Positions 36,101-47,157 of a stretch of DNA of 64,000 nucleotides are shown here, one piece after another. A program made the translations under genes and the position numbers. Position 1 is the stretch's first letter. Each line of letters starts with the position of its first letter. The stretch spans positions 32,511,585 through 32,575,584 of the forward strand of contig NC_092345.1 of assembly GCF_963676685.1 (NCBI RefSeq), read 5' to 3'. Under the pieces are notes generated by a model. It searched no databases, was not told the origin of the DNA, and saw nothing but the letters and a program-made list of their open reading frames with translations. The DNA is from Mytilus edulis (Eukaryota > Mollusca > Bivalvia > Mytilida > Mytilidae).

Positions 36101-39100
36101 TGAAAACAATCTCTCATTGGTGATAAAAAATCTTCCCGAAACGAAAAAAGAAAATATTGCTTATAAAGTTGATGATTTAATCAAAGTTTGAATACACTTA
36201 AATAGTATACAAGTTGCCGCTGTAGAGCGAAAAAAGAATAACCACACAGGTAAACACGGAATTGTTATAGTTAAATTACAAAATAAGGATGACAAACAAA
36301 AGGTAATGGAGAAAAAACGTGAGTTAAGAAACACTCATATCTATAAAGATGTCTATATCAATAATGCCATTCCTAGCGCACAACGATTATTGAACTCTAA
36401 TTTGAGAAGTATTGTCAACGCAATTGGTAACGACAAGCTTGAGATCAGAGGATCAGTGGTAAGGTCTAGACACATTAAAAGTACACATGACACCGACACC
36501 AATACACAAAGACGCGGTGACCGAGACGATACGATAATCAATAATGTGAGTGGTAATCGTGGCTATTACAGACGAAATGATCGTGGTCGTGGAAACACTA
36601 GAGGTGGAAATAGCCATAACACTGATCAAAGATCAACGTATAGAAATGGACAATCTACCAATGATAATTGCAATACAAACTCTAATAGCCATAATCAGTA
36701 AGAAAGGAATTTGAACGGTCGGGGTCTAGGAAATTACAGAGGTCAGAACGGAGGAGGTCAAAATCAAAATAGCCGTGGTGAGCATAAATAGGTAAATTGC
36801 GGATTTTGGAATATTAATGGTTGGAAGTCTGATGTAAATAGCGATAAATATATGTTTTAATCTCATGTGTAATTTGGATATACTTGGACTAGCGGAGACG
36901 CATCTTACTGAAGCTAAAATTATTAGCGTTGAAGGTTATCAGTGGTTCGGTCTTAATCGTAAACATATTCATGTCCGAGCAAAATCCGGATCGGGTGGTG
37001 TTGGAATTTTAATACGAAATAGCACATGCAATGAATTTGATGTTACAATTGCAGATAATGACACTGAGGGAATGTTATGGATTAAACTTGAGAATAAAAC
37101 CAATGCCAATAACGTTCTTTATGTCTGTTTTGTCTATCTTTCTTCCGAAAATTCCACACGTGCAGTTAACGTACATGAATTCTTTGACAACTTAATGACT
37201 AAAGTATACACTGTTCCTCAAGGAAACTCCTTCTATATGTGTGGTGACTAGAATAGCCGATGTTCAGACTTTGTGGATTCAATCACTGGTATTAATAATC
37301 TTCCTGACAGGCATGTTGTAAACTTTCAGTGTAACAGTTATGGGAAAGTTTTTGTGAATTTCTTACAGATGTTAGCTGTTGTATTTTAAATGGAATAAAT
37401 ACCCTTTTTAATGACTACACCTATGTATCGACCCGCGGTCTGAGCGTTGTGGATTACTGAGTAGTACCGTACGAAATGCTGGATATTTTCAACAAATTTA
37501 AAGTTACAAGAACTAGTTTAATTGTAGAGCAAATATGTGCTTATGGTAAATTTGACCTTCAGAAAATTATCCCAGATCACTCTCTACTTTCTTGGGAAAT
37601 AACGTTGAAATTTAGTCAAAGTAATAAAAATGCTGCGCAACCAAAAAACAATCGTAAAACTAAATCCAAATATGACATCAAAAATATACCAGAACACTGG
37701 CTCAGTTCGGAATCTGCTCTGAATGATATTAATATTATTATTCAAAATTTGGAAATTTCAAATGTAACGCAAGGCCAGATTAACAACATGTATGTTGCAT
37801 TTGTGAATGTTATAAAAAACAGAAATGTCTACAAAATTATCATCTAAAGTGGTTGTCTTATCCGACGGCGTTAATAATAAAAGAAGGAGATGTAAGAAAC
37901 CTTGGTGGAGTGAGGAGTTAACTGAATTATGGAACGACGTTTGTGCATCCGAAAAAATATGGATTAAGTGTAAAATTCAAAATCAGAAAAAGTTTTTTCG
38001 ACAAGTATTTGGTAATAAAAGGAAAGTATTTGATAAAGCGGTCCAAAAGGCAAAACACCAATATTGGTACTCCATTCAGGAAGAATTGAGTAATTCGTGT
38101 GGAAACCCAAAAGAGTTTTGGCGAAAAATTGGAAAAATTGTTGTAGGTAGTGAGTGTCAAAATTATATTCCCATGGAAGTGAAATTAGATAATAGTCAAA
38201 TTTCTAGTGATAAAGATGAAGTTTAAAATAAATGGAAGTGTGATTTCTCTTATATGGTTAATAGAAATGATGATAGGGATGTAAATATATGTGAAAATGA
38301 TGTAGATGTTTTGTATGATGATATGTTAGATTGTGAAATATCTGTGGAAAACGTATTTAATGTTTTAAAATGTTCCAAAAATGGTAAATCACCTGGATAT
38401 GACGAAATACCAGTTGAATTGTACAAAAACCAAACTATGTAAATTGCACTAACTAGAGTTTTCAATATCTGTTTCCAGCAATGGGGTCAAAAGGGATTAT
38501 AACGCCTATTCCAAAAAAACTCAACATCAGATCCGAGGGATCCCTTGTCTTACCGTGGTATAACTTTGGCATCAGTTTCTTACAAACTGTATTGTAGAGT
38601 ATTGAACTCTCGACTAACATATAAGCTTGATGACATTGACTTCCTATGTGACGAGCAAAACGGTTTTTGGAAAAGGTCGTAGTACTGTTGACCATTTAAG
38701 TACATTGTCTACTATTATAGAAACTAGAAAAACTTCGTAAACAATCAACATATGTGGTGGCATTCATTGAATTCAAAAAAGCTTACGATTGGATAAATAG
38801 AAATTAATTTTTTTGTAAATTAAAAACACTTGGTATTAGTTCAAAAATGTTAAAATCTCTTTATTCTCTTTATAACAATGTACAGTCTTGTGTTTAAGTA
38901 AATGGTCACTTAACAGATTGGTTTGATGTAAATTGTGGCCTGAAACAAGGATGTATAAGAAGATGTGGTATGAGTGACGATGACACACTTCTCCATCCAA
39001 GTCACAATTTATAAAAGTAAACCATTATAGTTCATGGTAATCGTTTACCCTGTTAATAATTCAATGTATAAGTAGCTGTCAAAGGTACCAGGATTATAAT

Positions 39101-39380
39101 TTAGTATGCCAGATGTGCGTTTCGTCTACATAAGACTCATCAATGACGCTCATATCAAAATATTTATAAAGCCAAAATATAAGAAGATGTGGTATGATTG
39201 CCAATGACACAACTCTCCATTCAAATCAAAATTTATAAAAAAGTAAGCCATTATAGGTCAAAACATGTTTTACGCAAACTGTTCTGTAAACATTGTTGTT
39301 AATTAATTTTATACTGTATTTATATTATTATCTTTTGCAGAATTGTTCGTGTTGATAAAAAGACATGGCCAATTGAATGA
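26823..39380 (+). CDS. Gene B: PAN-CTLD lectin paralogue with disrupted exon 1 splice donor
   Basis: Inverted paralogue of gene A. Exon-equivalents are 26823-27108, 29794-29858, 30796-30877, 34563-34797 and 39341-39380. All are open, with the same lengths and phases as A, and would give a 235-residue protein if spliced. By eye the proteins are about 84% identical in exon 1 and 88% in exon 4. The exon 1 donor is AGAG|ATAAGA where A has GTAAGA, so the invariant G is lost, and the exon 2 donor is GC (CAA|GCAAGT). If exon 1 is not spliced, translation runs on to a stop at 27162, giving a 113-residue secreted PAN-only protein. Its last residues come from a dispersed repeat. Intron 4 carries a sense-strand broken LINE and intron 1 carries a 452-bp MITE. 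It could be a recent pseudogene, a gene with altered splicing, or a PAN-only gene. Confidence 0.75.
27825..28276. mobile_element. 452-bp MITE in gene B intron 1
   Basis: Inverted ends CGTCGCTGGGCTTCTAAAAT, flanked by ATAT (27821-27824, 28277-28280). This could also be read as a TA duplication with one more base in the TIR. The left arm of the palindrome has the empty sequence near 15335-15345. Open frames across it are not supported as genes. Confidence 0.72.
29794..29858 (+). CDS. Gene B exon 2: start of CTLD, GC donor
   Basis: 65-nt exon after TATTTTTCAG|. It encodes SSYKNKVFFYF...WYDAQ. The donor reads CAA|GCAAGT, a GC donor in an otherwise good context, where A has GTAAGT. Confidence 0.8.
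30796..30877 (+). CDS. Gene B exon 3: CTLD helix
   Basis: 82-nt exon between ATCTTTTAG| and ATGC|GTAGGT. It encodes NYCDSFGMRLATISNTDEDQ and onward, matching exon 3 of gene A. Confidence 0.82.
31455..31665 (+). repeat. Dispersed repeat family M5
   Basis: Contains GGGACAGTCAAACTCATAAA, AACGCCATGGCTAAAAATGA, ACACAACATAGAAAACTAAA and ATCAGGTGCTCCGGAAGGG. Other copies: about 9745-9990, 44035-44270 and 56850-57030 (plus), and 41290-41500 (minus). The open frame through this copy is not supported as a gene. Confidence 0.68.
33268..34378. other. Right-arm-specific stretch with perfect 20-bp inverted repeat
   Basis: No counterpart in the left arm. TGGTCCGAGACCACAGTTAT (33918-33937) recurs as an exact reverse complement at 34325-34344, next to a hairpin with GGGACTAT/ATAGTCCC arms (34351-34377). 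On the minus strand, 34004-33771 is an open frame with nine cysteines. It follows a possible acceptor (TCTAAAAG), but I recognise no domain. Confidence 0.45.
34563..34797 (+). CDS. Gene B exon 4: CTLD core with QPD motif
   Basis: 235-nt exon between TAATTTTAG| and GAAAG|GTAAAT. QPDN, WADASC and FICE are intact. Differences from A cluster around the EGAWHWYKP and ALFMQPD ligand-loop segments. Confidence 0.85.
35506..36790 (+). pseudogene. LINE ORF1-like, disrupted
   Basis: RNA-binding ORF1-like protein of an L1-type LINE, read in pieces (35506-36015, about 36017-36188, 36306-36701, then to 36791). NLPE and the later basic block resemble the RRM and C-terminal parts of this family. One frameshift and at least two stops break it. 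Confidence 0.7.
36800..37620 (+). pseudogene. LINE endonuclease domain (APE-like), disrupted
   Basis: The ETH motif (GLAETHL), SGGVGILI and SSENSTR are readable. The catalytic GDFNSR has a stop in place of F (GAC TAG AAT at about 37246-37254). PDHSLLSW near 37590 is the usual end motif of the domain. Confidence 0.72.
37840..38951 (+). pseudogene. LINE reverse transcriptase, 3' truncated and disrupted
   Basis: Thumbless fragment with KKPWWSEELTELW, GKSPGYDEIP, FIEFKKAYD and WFDVNCGLKQGC. It ends at 38951, directly against an M2 repeat (ATAAGAAGATGTGG), so the palm catalytic motif is missing. Confidence 0.75.
39341..39380 (+). CDS. Gene B exon 5: tiny terminal exon
   Basis: After TTATCTTTTGCAG| it encodes IVRVDKKTWPIE and TGA. 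The phase fits exon 4 (AG|A). The exon is intact although it lies beyond the intronic LINE. Confidence 0.76.
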
Positions 39381-40048
39381 CCAGACAGACAAATAATGTT
39401 TACCTGTAAATCTGAAATTTACAATTTTACTTTTTTGAACCGCCCAACCATATGGTTTATAAATTTTATTCGTGTGTATTAATTTTTGGATCATTTCCAG
39501 TTTTATTAGTGTATGATATTTAATCGACACATATAAAACGAAATACCATTCGTATCGATTCAACAATATTTTTATAGTCTTAAATTTTTTTTCTCTCAAT
39601 TTTCTATCTCAAAACTTTCATGATTTTTTTATTATTTGTAAGTAGCTTTTTAACTAGCTGCCAGCAACTGCGATTACTCTCAGATCTGCACTAAGTGTAA
39701 TATTTGTTTTGAAAATTGTTTATTCCCGAGTTCTGAGATATGAATAGTATATTTTTCATTAATAAACAAGGTATTTATTGTTTGTTTTGCTACATGCACA
39801 AATATTGTTTATTGCATGTTCAAACTCTTACTATTTAATATAAATTTTATAAAAGTATAAAAATTGATTTTTTTACATCATCCGATTAATACAATTTTGA
39901 TTGAATAATACAACATTTAGGGATTATGAAATATATCTAAACTGTTACGTTTATTCATAAACACATATTAATTTTAATAACATTTTTTTTCTTAAGATAT
40001 TAACATAAAAATTGAAATGATACATAAAATTTTAAATAAGTATTTACA

Positions 40049-40315
40049 ATGTACATTTTACACGCACTTGTTGATGGAGATATGTTTCCACTATTCTTTG
40101 CATTTTATACCAAGGAAGTCAGATGCCAGTTATATACGATTTATAACACTTCCGAAGACAGCCAGATTTATCTGAACCCAACAATTTGCTTCATTGATAA
40201 AAAAGTTGCTGTCAAAATTCTGCCAGTTTATGTATTCCAGAAACCACTGTTCATATATTTGTATAACTACATTTTTATAGTTTACTTTCTATCTAACAAC
40301 AAGTCATTTCCATAA
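40049..40315 (+). pseudogene. MULE-like transposase fragment (degenerate)
   Basis: The open frame reads ILHALVDGDMFPLFFAF...TKE...LYT, then LNPTICFIDKKVAV. This resembles the central DDE region of MULE/FLYWCH-type transposases: a hydrophobic strand, a DG turn, PLxFAL, a K-T-Y block, then NPxxxxxDFEKA. Here the second acidic motif reads IDKK rather than DFEKA, and the fragment ends within 90 codons. Recognition is from memory of the family pattern and is moderate only. Confidence 0.4.
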
Positions 40316-40882
40316 CCGTACAAGTATTAAAAGCCATTAAAAACAAATGATAAATGCTATGAATTATTTGATATGTTTTATTTAATATTTATATATAACC
40401 TACTTTTCAAAATTATCGTAGCTAATGTCTCTTCAGTAATGGTAAGAAGGTCATAACATTTACCTCAATTAAGGATAGACTCTTGAGTTTTAAAAGAGTC
40501 GAAATAGGATCATATAAACCCGCAGGTAAATTTATTACAAGCCGAACGAAAAAAAATCTAACAGGTCTAAATTGAAAATCAACGTTGGATAAAAACCGCA
40601 TTTTTTTATTACGTGTGCATGCAAAACAAATTTCTTGGTAAATGGGTCTCAATACAGCAGAAACAACATTTTCCAAAAGACCATATATATAAGACAATAT
40701 CAATGAAAATTCCTATTGACTACTGAGCTTTGAAATTTTAGAATAAAATTTCGAATTAAAGCAGTGAGAATATTAATAATTTAGCTATTATAATTTTGAA
40801 AAGTAGGTAATGTAGTTTTAAATAAAATATGTCAAATATGTCATAACATTTTTAACACTTGTACGGTTATGGAAATGACTTG
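40300..40882. mobile_element. 583-bp TIR element with long inverted repeats
   Basis: CAAGTCATTTCCATAACCGT at 40300 is mirrored at the right end (40882). Similarity continues inward for about 130 bases to CTACTTTTCAAAATTAT on both sides. The middle contains sequence related to 6540-6660 in gene A intron 3. No coding capacity. It overlaps the end of the MULE-like fragment. Confidence 0.62.
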
Positions 40883-42192
40883 CTAGATATAAAGTAATCT
40901 ATGAAAAAAAGTTACGTCAGCGCGTTAACACGTTAAAGCCAAAACAGATCAGGATATACTGATAAAACTTGTTTGAGAAAGTTCATATATTTGTGTAACA
41001 ACATTCATGTAATTAGTTAATATATTTCTGTGTAGTGTTTTGTTAACTTGTGTGGCTTTTTTCTTCTTTTCGTTTATGCTATATGGTCAGTTTTACCCGA
41101 ATTATGAGTTTTGAATGCTTTCTTTTTATTTATTGTTTATTTTCAATTTTTAAACAAACATTAACATTTATATTGAAACTGTGCAGTGTTTGTTTGACAA
41201 GTTATATACCCTTTGAAGTAGACAACAAACACGAGCGATCCTATAGTTATGAACAATACGATGGGTGTCAAATGTGGAATATGATCTGCTTACCCTTTTG
41301 AAACAACTGAGATCGACCCCAGTTTTTTGTGGGGTTCCATTTGCTTAGTTTTCTTGTTCTGTTTTGTGTACAATTGTTTGTTTGTTTGTCTTTTTCTGCT
41401 TTAGTCATGGCGCTGTCAGTGTTTTTTCGACTTATGAGTTTGAATGTCCTTCTGGTATGTCTTCGCTTCTCCTTTATAAAGATATATGACAAAACTTTTA
41501 ATTTTTCGAAAAACTAAGGATTTTCTTATCCCAAGCATAGATTACCTTAGCCGTATTTGGCACAACTTTTTGGAATTTTGAATCCTCAATGCTCTTCAAC
41601 TTTGTAATTGTTTGGATTTATGAATATTTTGATATGAGCGTCACTGATGAGTCTTATGAAGACGAAACGCGCGTCTTGCGTACTAAATTATAATCCTTGT
41701 ACCTTTGATAACTATAATTATACCAATTATAATACACACATCAATATGTTTTCAGTATCTATCATCAGACATGTGTATGGTCAATAACCTGAAATCTTCT
41801 TATTTATTGACAAGGTTTAAAAGAGAACATTAATGAGTTTACCTTAGATTAATATAAATCAATTATTTTCTTACTTCATTAACTTATCTCACATGTAATC
41901 ACGTGTTTTATTTCTTTTTAAAATAATAAAGACCAGTAAAACCAAATAAAAAATATATAATTTAGGTTCCTATTACACATCAATTAAGATAAAGGAGTTA
42001 AGAAGATAAGTAGGTTGGTTGTTATAAATAAATGATGTATATTGACAAACAGAGGTATAAAAATTTATTCCAGAAAACCTCGTCATTTGTACAGTTTAAC
42101 CAAAATTTAAAAGTAGGATTTTTTATGTTCTTTGTTCAAAATGGAAAGCCAAACGAATCAAAGATGAGTATAAATAATATTGTACCAGAAAA

Positions 42193-42440
42193 AGGTAAAA
42201 TCACAAAAATACTGAACTTCGAGGAAAACTCAAAAAGGAAAGTCCCTTATCACAAAGCTCAAACACATCAGACGGATGGATTACAACTGCCATATTCCTA
42301 ACTTGGTACAGGCATTTTCTTATGTAGAAAATGGTGGATTGAACCCGGTTTTATAGCTATCTTAATCTATGTCTTGTATGACAGTCGCATCAAATTATAT
42401 TATACTGACAACGATGTGTGAACAAAACAGACAAAATAGG
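42193..42440 (+). repeat. Dispersed repeat family M4
   Basis: Contains AATCACAAAAATACTGAACT, GAGGAAAACTCAAAAAGGAAAGTCC in part, ACTTGGTACAGGCATTTTCT, AAAATGGTGGATTGAACCCG and CAACGATGTGTGAACAAAAC. Copies: 11033-11345 continued at 12927-12965, and 28664-28925 (plus); about 600-760, 17420-17645, 48670-48870, 50100-50250 and 55690-55800 (minus). Read on the minus strand, CGGGTTCAATCC resembles a tRNA-type B box, which hints at a SINE; no matching A box was confirmed. Confidence 0.68.
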
Positions 42441-45281
42441 TTAAAATCTCAAAAAAAGGAATATAGAAGCAAACATTGTGTAGTCATCTTAATCACTATA
42501 AAAACAAACAAATGTAACAAAGAAGGTTAGCACATAATAATTGGTACCGTCAATGTAATTCTTTAAATTGAATAACTTATTTTCAATTACCAAGATTCAA
42601 ATTCATTTTACAGACGCAGATAAAGTTTAGAAATGATATAACATCTTTATTTATTCAGGTCCGGTTGAATATGTTCTCTGGTTGAATACAAATGGTAAGT
42701 TTTAATCATCCACATGACCGATCCCTTAGAAAAAGAATTCACGAACGCATTAGAAAAAGTTATAGAGCTGAACATATGACCTAGGTTTCAATTGTAATAC
42801 CATAACAGTAACAAAGCTTAACTACTCTAAGGAATGTCTCCATTTGGGCATACAAAAAGCGTAAAATTAAAGATGAGTATTCGATAAGTTAAAAAAAAGA
42901 AAAAATATAGAGCATACAAATTCATTATAAAAAAAACATACAACACTATTACCCAAGCCAAAACAAACAAAACAAAAATAAACAAAAAACCAAAAAAAAA
43001 AACGAACCAAAAAAAGCTGTGCCAACAAAAAAACCATGATGGAATTTAAATATATCATAATCAGAAAATAATTATATTAATATAACACTTTAAGAATTTT
43101 AAGCGTTCAAAGCACACTTCTGAATTGATATTTAATTTATGAGGGACGTGCACTGTCAAAAATTTGAAAGCAAAGTGTGTAGAAATACTGAAAGATAAAT
43201 GTAACGAAAAGGATCTACAAAAACAGTCATATAAGGTCATTTCTGCCTGAAGGATTTTGACCAGTTTTACTTTTATCGTTTTTAATTTGAAATTTGAAAT
43301 TTCAAACGTTTTCATCAATTAAATAATCTGTAGTCATTTTAAGAAAACAAGATTTAATGAAGAATTTAGGTTATTTAAACTTGATAACAAAGCGTATTTT
43401 TTTATCTTATTTTCATGATGATGCCTTTAGAGAAAAAATAGCCCACAAGGAGGGGTATTGAACTATTGCTGTAAAAGAAATAAAATAACATTTTATAAAT
43501 CGAAGCGTCAAAATAACTTTTCGGGATTCAAGAACGCCTTTGAGAAAATCACTACTTTGTTTTTTTTATAATTTCAAAATTAATAAAAATGTAATTTATG
43601 AAAAAGGAAAATAACCAAAATACATGGAAAGTTCATAATAGAAAATCCTTTATCAAATGGCCACATCAAGGACACATAAAAAAGAAGAAAAAAAAACAAT
43701 ATCACCGAAATCATAGGAAAATTCGAAACAAAAAAGTTATAAACCAAATCTGAAAAAAGCGAGACCAGCTGATAACGGATATGCAAATTCTTCTATGAAA
43801 TTCTCGCCCTTCATGTTAATTCTCAATCTAAATGTCATTATCAAGAGTTGACATATTCGTTAAAATATCTGATTAGATGTATTTAAAGCTCCAATATTGC
43901 AAAAACATCTTGTTAATGAAGCAAGAAATAGACAAATCGTATTGCTTAATTAATTTGGTATGATGACTTTGAAGTGTTTATTTCAGTGGTTCTTCCTAGC
44001 AAATAACACTTTTTGACTTTTTTTGGAAAAAGAGAGGCTTAAATATACCAGAGGGAATTACAAACAAAACAAAACAAGTCGAAAAAACTGCAATGTTATT
44101 GCTAAAAAAGAAAAAAATAGACAAACAATAGTATACAAGACACGAAAAAGAAAACTAACGGTTAATTAATACGAACCCTACCAAAAGCTAGGGGGGGATC
44201 TCAGGTGTTCCGGAAGGGGTAAGCAGATTCTGCTCCACATGTGGCACCTGCTGTGTGGCTCATGTAAGTACACTCTCAGATGAAGTTTGCAAAGTGTGAA
44301 CATACACGAGCGTGACGTATGAATGTGTTCTTCTTTGAAAAGGGTTTTAACTGATCTTTGATAAGGTCGAGGTTTTTCTCTACATTCTCCACAAAATGTG
44401 TAATGTTTTTAGATAGGTCGAAATGTTAAATTTAATATTGACAACAGATTTTCTGCACTTTAAAAGGGACAAGATATTGTTGACCATTCAACCAATAGAA
44501 TTACGTTGTAACGTTTTATAGGCCACATGCATCTTCATTAAATAGACTTTGTTCTATCAAAATAACATTTCACAAAATTTTGTAAGTACAAAATAACAAC
44601 AAACTTTATATTACCTGTCTCTTGAACATTCATAACATGATTTGCCATAGTACTTAAAGATGTACTTAGATGAGGTTTTGGAATTTGTGTCAGATGTTCA
44701 GACTTCATTGTGTTTTTCCATACGATACAAGGTAACGTATTTTGCCTCATTTAGCTTTTCGTATAAGTCTTAATAGCTCATAAAAGGTCATGTAACAAAA
44801 TGTAAGCAAATTCTTGATATGAGACCCATATAGTACCAATGAAATTATAAAGTAAAAGTCCGAGTAAGCCTTTTCCAGCCATATTTAAATAAAATCAAAT
44901 GTCTCGAAAAGGAGTTTTATGACCTATCAATATTTTAGCTTTTTTTTATCCTTAACTAATGCTCTTACGGCTCATAGTATCAATTTAAAATTCTTGATTT
45001 ATTAAATCTTATCTAAGTACATCCTGAACCATTCTTCCTTTTACAAGTTCCTCATAAAACATTATGGCAACCATGCTCAAATCCCCATGATAATGAACAA
45101 AACGTTACATCTATTATTATATATTGTCACAGATGTATCAGTTATTCAGCTTAGTTTTATCAATTTTAACATTTTTTTTTCAATTTGCATCATTCTGGTT
45201 TATAAAACATATTCCGTGCAATTTTTAAAGCAGAAAAAAGTTAACTTCTAATGTACAGGTTAACATTTTTTGTCTCTCTAT

Positions 45282-45321
45282 TCATTCAATTGGCCAGTTT
45301 TCACTATCAACGCGAACAATC
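45282..45321 (-). CDS. Gene C exon 5: tiny terminal exon
   Basis: After TATTTTTTGTAG| it encodes (AG)G-IVRVDSENWPIE-TGA. The substitutions from A (first base G, CGC for CGT, ENW for ETW) keep frame and sense, which supports real coding use. Confidence 0.76.
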
Positions 45322-47108
45322 CTACAAAAAATAAAAAGAACATTATCCTGGAGTTAGCAGAGCCTTTGAAAAGATATAAACAACAAAATGTATGCATCTA
45401 AACAAACGAAAATATATAGGTTATAAATGATTGTTATTAGCTTTGGACGATATCAATGGCATCTTTAAAGTATGATAAAGTATGATAAATGTTCATTCTG
45501 AGCTATAACTAGTAAACGAATTTGGTCTGAAACGGTAATTCCGATCTTAATATCACATGAACGGTCTGAAAAATAAATAGTGTTCAATCTTTCAGATAAA
45601 TTCGGTCAATCGGTAAAGCAACATAACTTCAATCACGTGACTTGACCAGGAGATTCCAATATAACCTCATCGGCCGGACGAATATACTTCTAGGATGTTT
45701 TTACTTTTGTATAGCAGAAAAACCAAGGGTATTGGGTATACGTCTATGAAACAAAATTAATACACAAACTGCAAAAATAAACAACCCAACAGCAACAAAA
45801 TCTAAAAGGCAAAAAGCAATGAAACAGCGCATTTATTACTGTTCTTCAGATGTTTTATTTTTCTCTAAATATCTAGTTAGATATTGATCGTTGGAACGTC
45901 TGACACTTTTCTTTCGTGGTAATTATGTAACTGATAACTGATGTATAAAAACGTATTTTTTGAAAATGAGAGCTTTTAAAATAAAATGGGCAAAATAGAT
46001 TAAAAAAAATAAAAACGAATTACACTATACACATTGATGCAAAATTAGTTTAAATTACGAATAGACAGATGTGGGTATTCCTGACATCCCGAGGTGTTTT
46101 AAACTATATGAAAACAAGCATTCTCTGACGTTTATAACGTCAACAAATATTATCTTTTGCAAATATATGCAAGAGGTTGCATCTCCTTTTACCGATGAAA
46201 TTTAAATGAACAATCAATTTCTATTGCTATAACCACGCCCGATGGCTCAATTTTGAGGTGAGAATAAATTATAATTAAGAAATAAAAGTTAAAAAAAAGA
46301 TCACTGTCCATTAAAAATGATAATGTATTAAAAAGGATCGTATTTTTTCAATGTTGTTTAATGATTTATTTTACACACGAAAAAAAATCTGTTTCTTGTT
46401 CGGCAACAATTGTTGAAAAATTTAAAATCCAGATAAACTATATACATCTCCCAATGTTAAACGTATCTGTTTACTTTAAGGTAATAGAAATATTTGGAAA
46501 GCAAATACTATATAATTGTGAAATATCACGAAATTAAAGATGTTGACGAGAATAGATAATCGTAATACACATGAAACTCGAAAAATTGACATTTATACGA
46601 ATGTAGGTTAAAGAACGTCCTGGTAATTCAACAACATTGAATTCTTCTGTGTTTGTATTTATTAATACTTAATATTAATTAATATGAGGCAGGCATTACC
46701 TGTGAATGGGGACGAAGTTTGTTTAAATTATATTTTTTGTAACTTAAATATTTGTTAAAAAAAGAAACGGAAATACCGTAACGTTTCCGATTTTGGTTCT
46801 GTTGTTAGGGATTTTACTTGTGACGTTATTTAAGTTATGACGTCATGTTCAATGTAAACAAAGAAACGCAATGCATCAGGTAACGTTTATTCATACCAAA
46901 GACAAAGAATGATTAAAAATGAAATATTGGTATTGTGTTCCTTGAGTTCCTATATTTTACTAGACTAATCAAAGTCTCACGACAACAAGATCGGAAGAAG
47001 GAAGTAGAGTAATGTGTTCTGCGCAGATCAGGAAATTAAAAAACGCAACAAAAAAAAATTGAACGATTTTGAGTTCATTAGTACAATGAAAAATTCGGGA
47101 AATTTTTC

Positions 47109-47157
<49 letters not shown>

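Larger units (their letters stand above)
35350..38951 (+). mobile_element. Broken non-LTR retrotransposon (LINE) in gene B intron 4
   Basis: ORF1 starts at 35506 and continues through a frameshift near 36008, a stop at 36189-36191 and a stop at 36699. It shows a serine/aspartate run, a coiled-coil-like segment, LVIKNLPET and ERKK...KVMEKKRELR as in L1-type ORF1 proteins, and an RG-rich end. The endonuclease shows WNINGW, GLAETHL, SGGVGILI, GD(stop)NSR and PDHSLLSW. The reverse transcriptase shows GKSPGYDEIPVELYKN, ITLASVSYKLYCR, FIEFKKAYD and a GLKQGC block, then stops abruptly before the catalytic YADD block. Many frameshifts and stops make it inactive. Confidence 0.85.
26303..39760. repeat. 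Right arm of large imperfect palindrome (contains gene B)
   Basis: Inverted paralogue of the left arm, extending to the start of the AATGAAAAATA match at about 39760. It is interrupted by a 452-bp MITE (27825-28276), arm-specific sequence at 33268-34378, and a broken LINE (about 35350-38951) followed by repeat fragments. Confidence 0.9.
39761..45281. other. Intergenic region between genes B and C
   Basis: Holds the MULE-like fragment (40049-40315), a TIR element (40300-40882), M1 (41530-41705, minus), M5 (41290-41500, minus; 44035-44270, plus) and M4 (42193-42440, plus). No intact gene is recognised. A stretch at 44750-44605 (minus) is open and ends in GAGACAG|GTAATA, so it could be an exon, but no homology is seen. 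Confidence 0.5.

Noticed and set aside
42330..42355. tRNA gene suggested by a GGTTCAA-type B box
   Set aside because: No cloverleaf can be drawn and the sequence is part of the dispersed M4 repeat; at most it is a SINE remnant.
42659..42693. Small acceptor/donor-bounded segment (TTATTCAG|GTCC...AAATG|GTAAGT)
   Set aside because: Too short, no homology and no partner exon; chance splice-like sites are expected in 64 kb.
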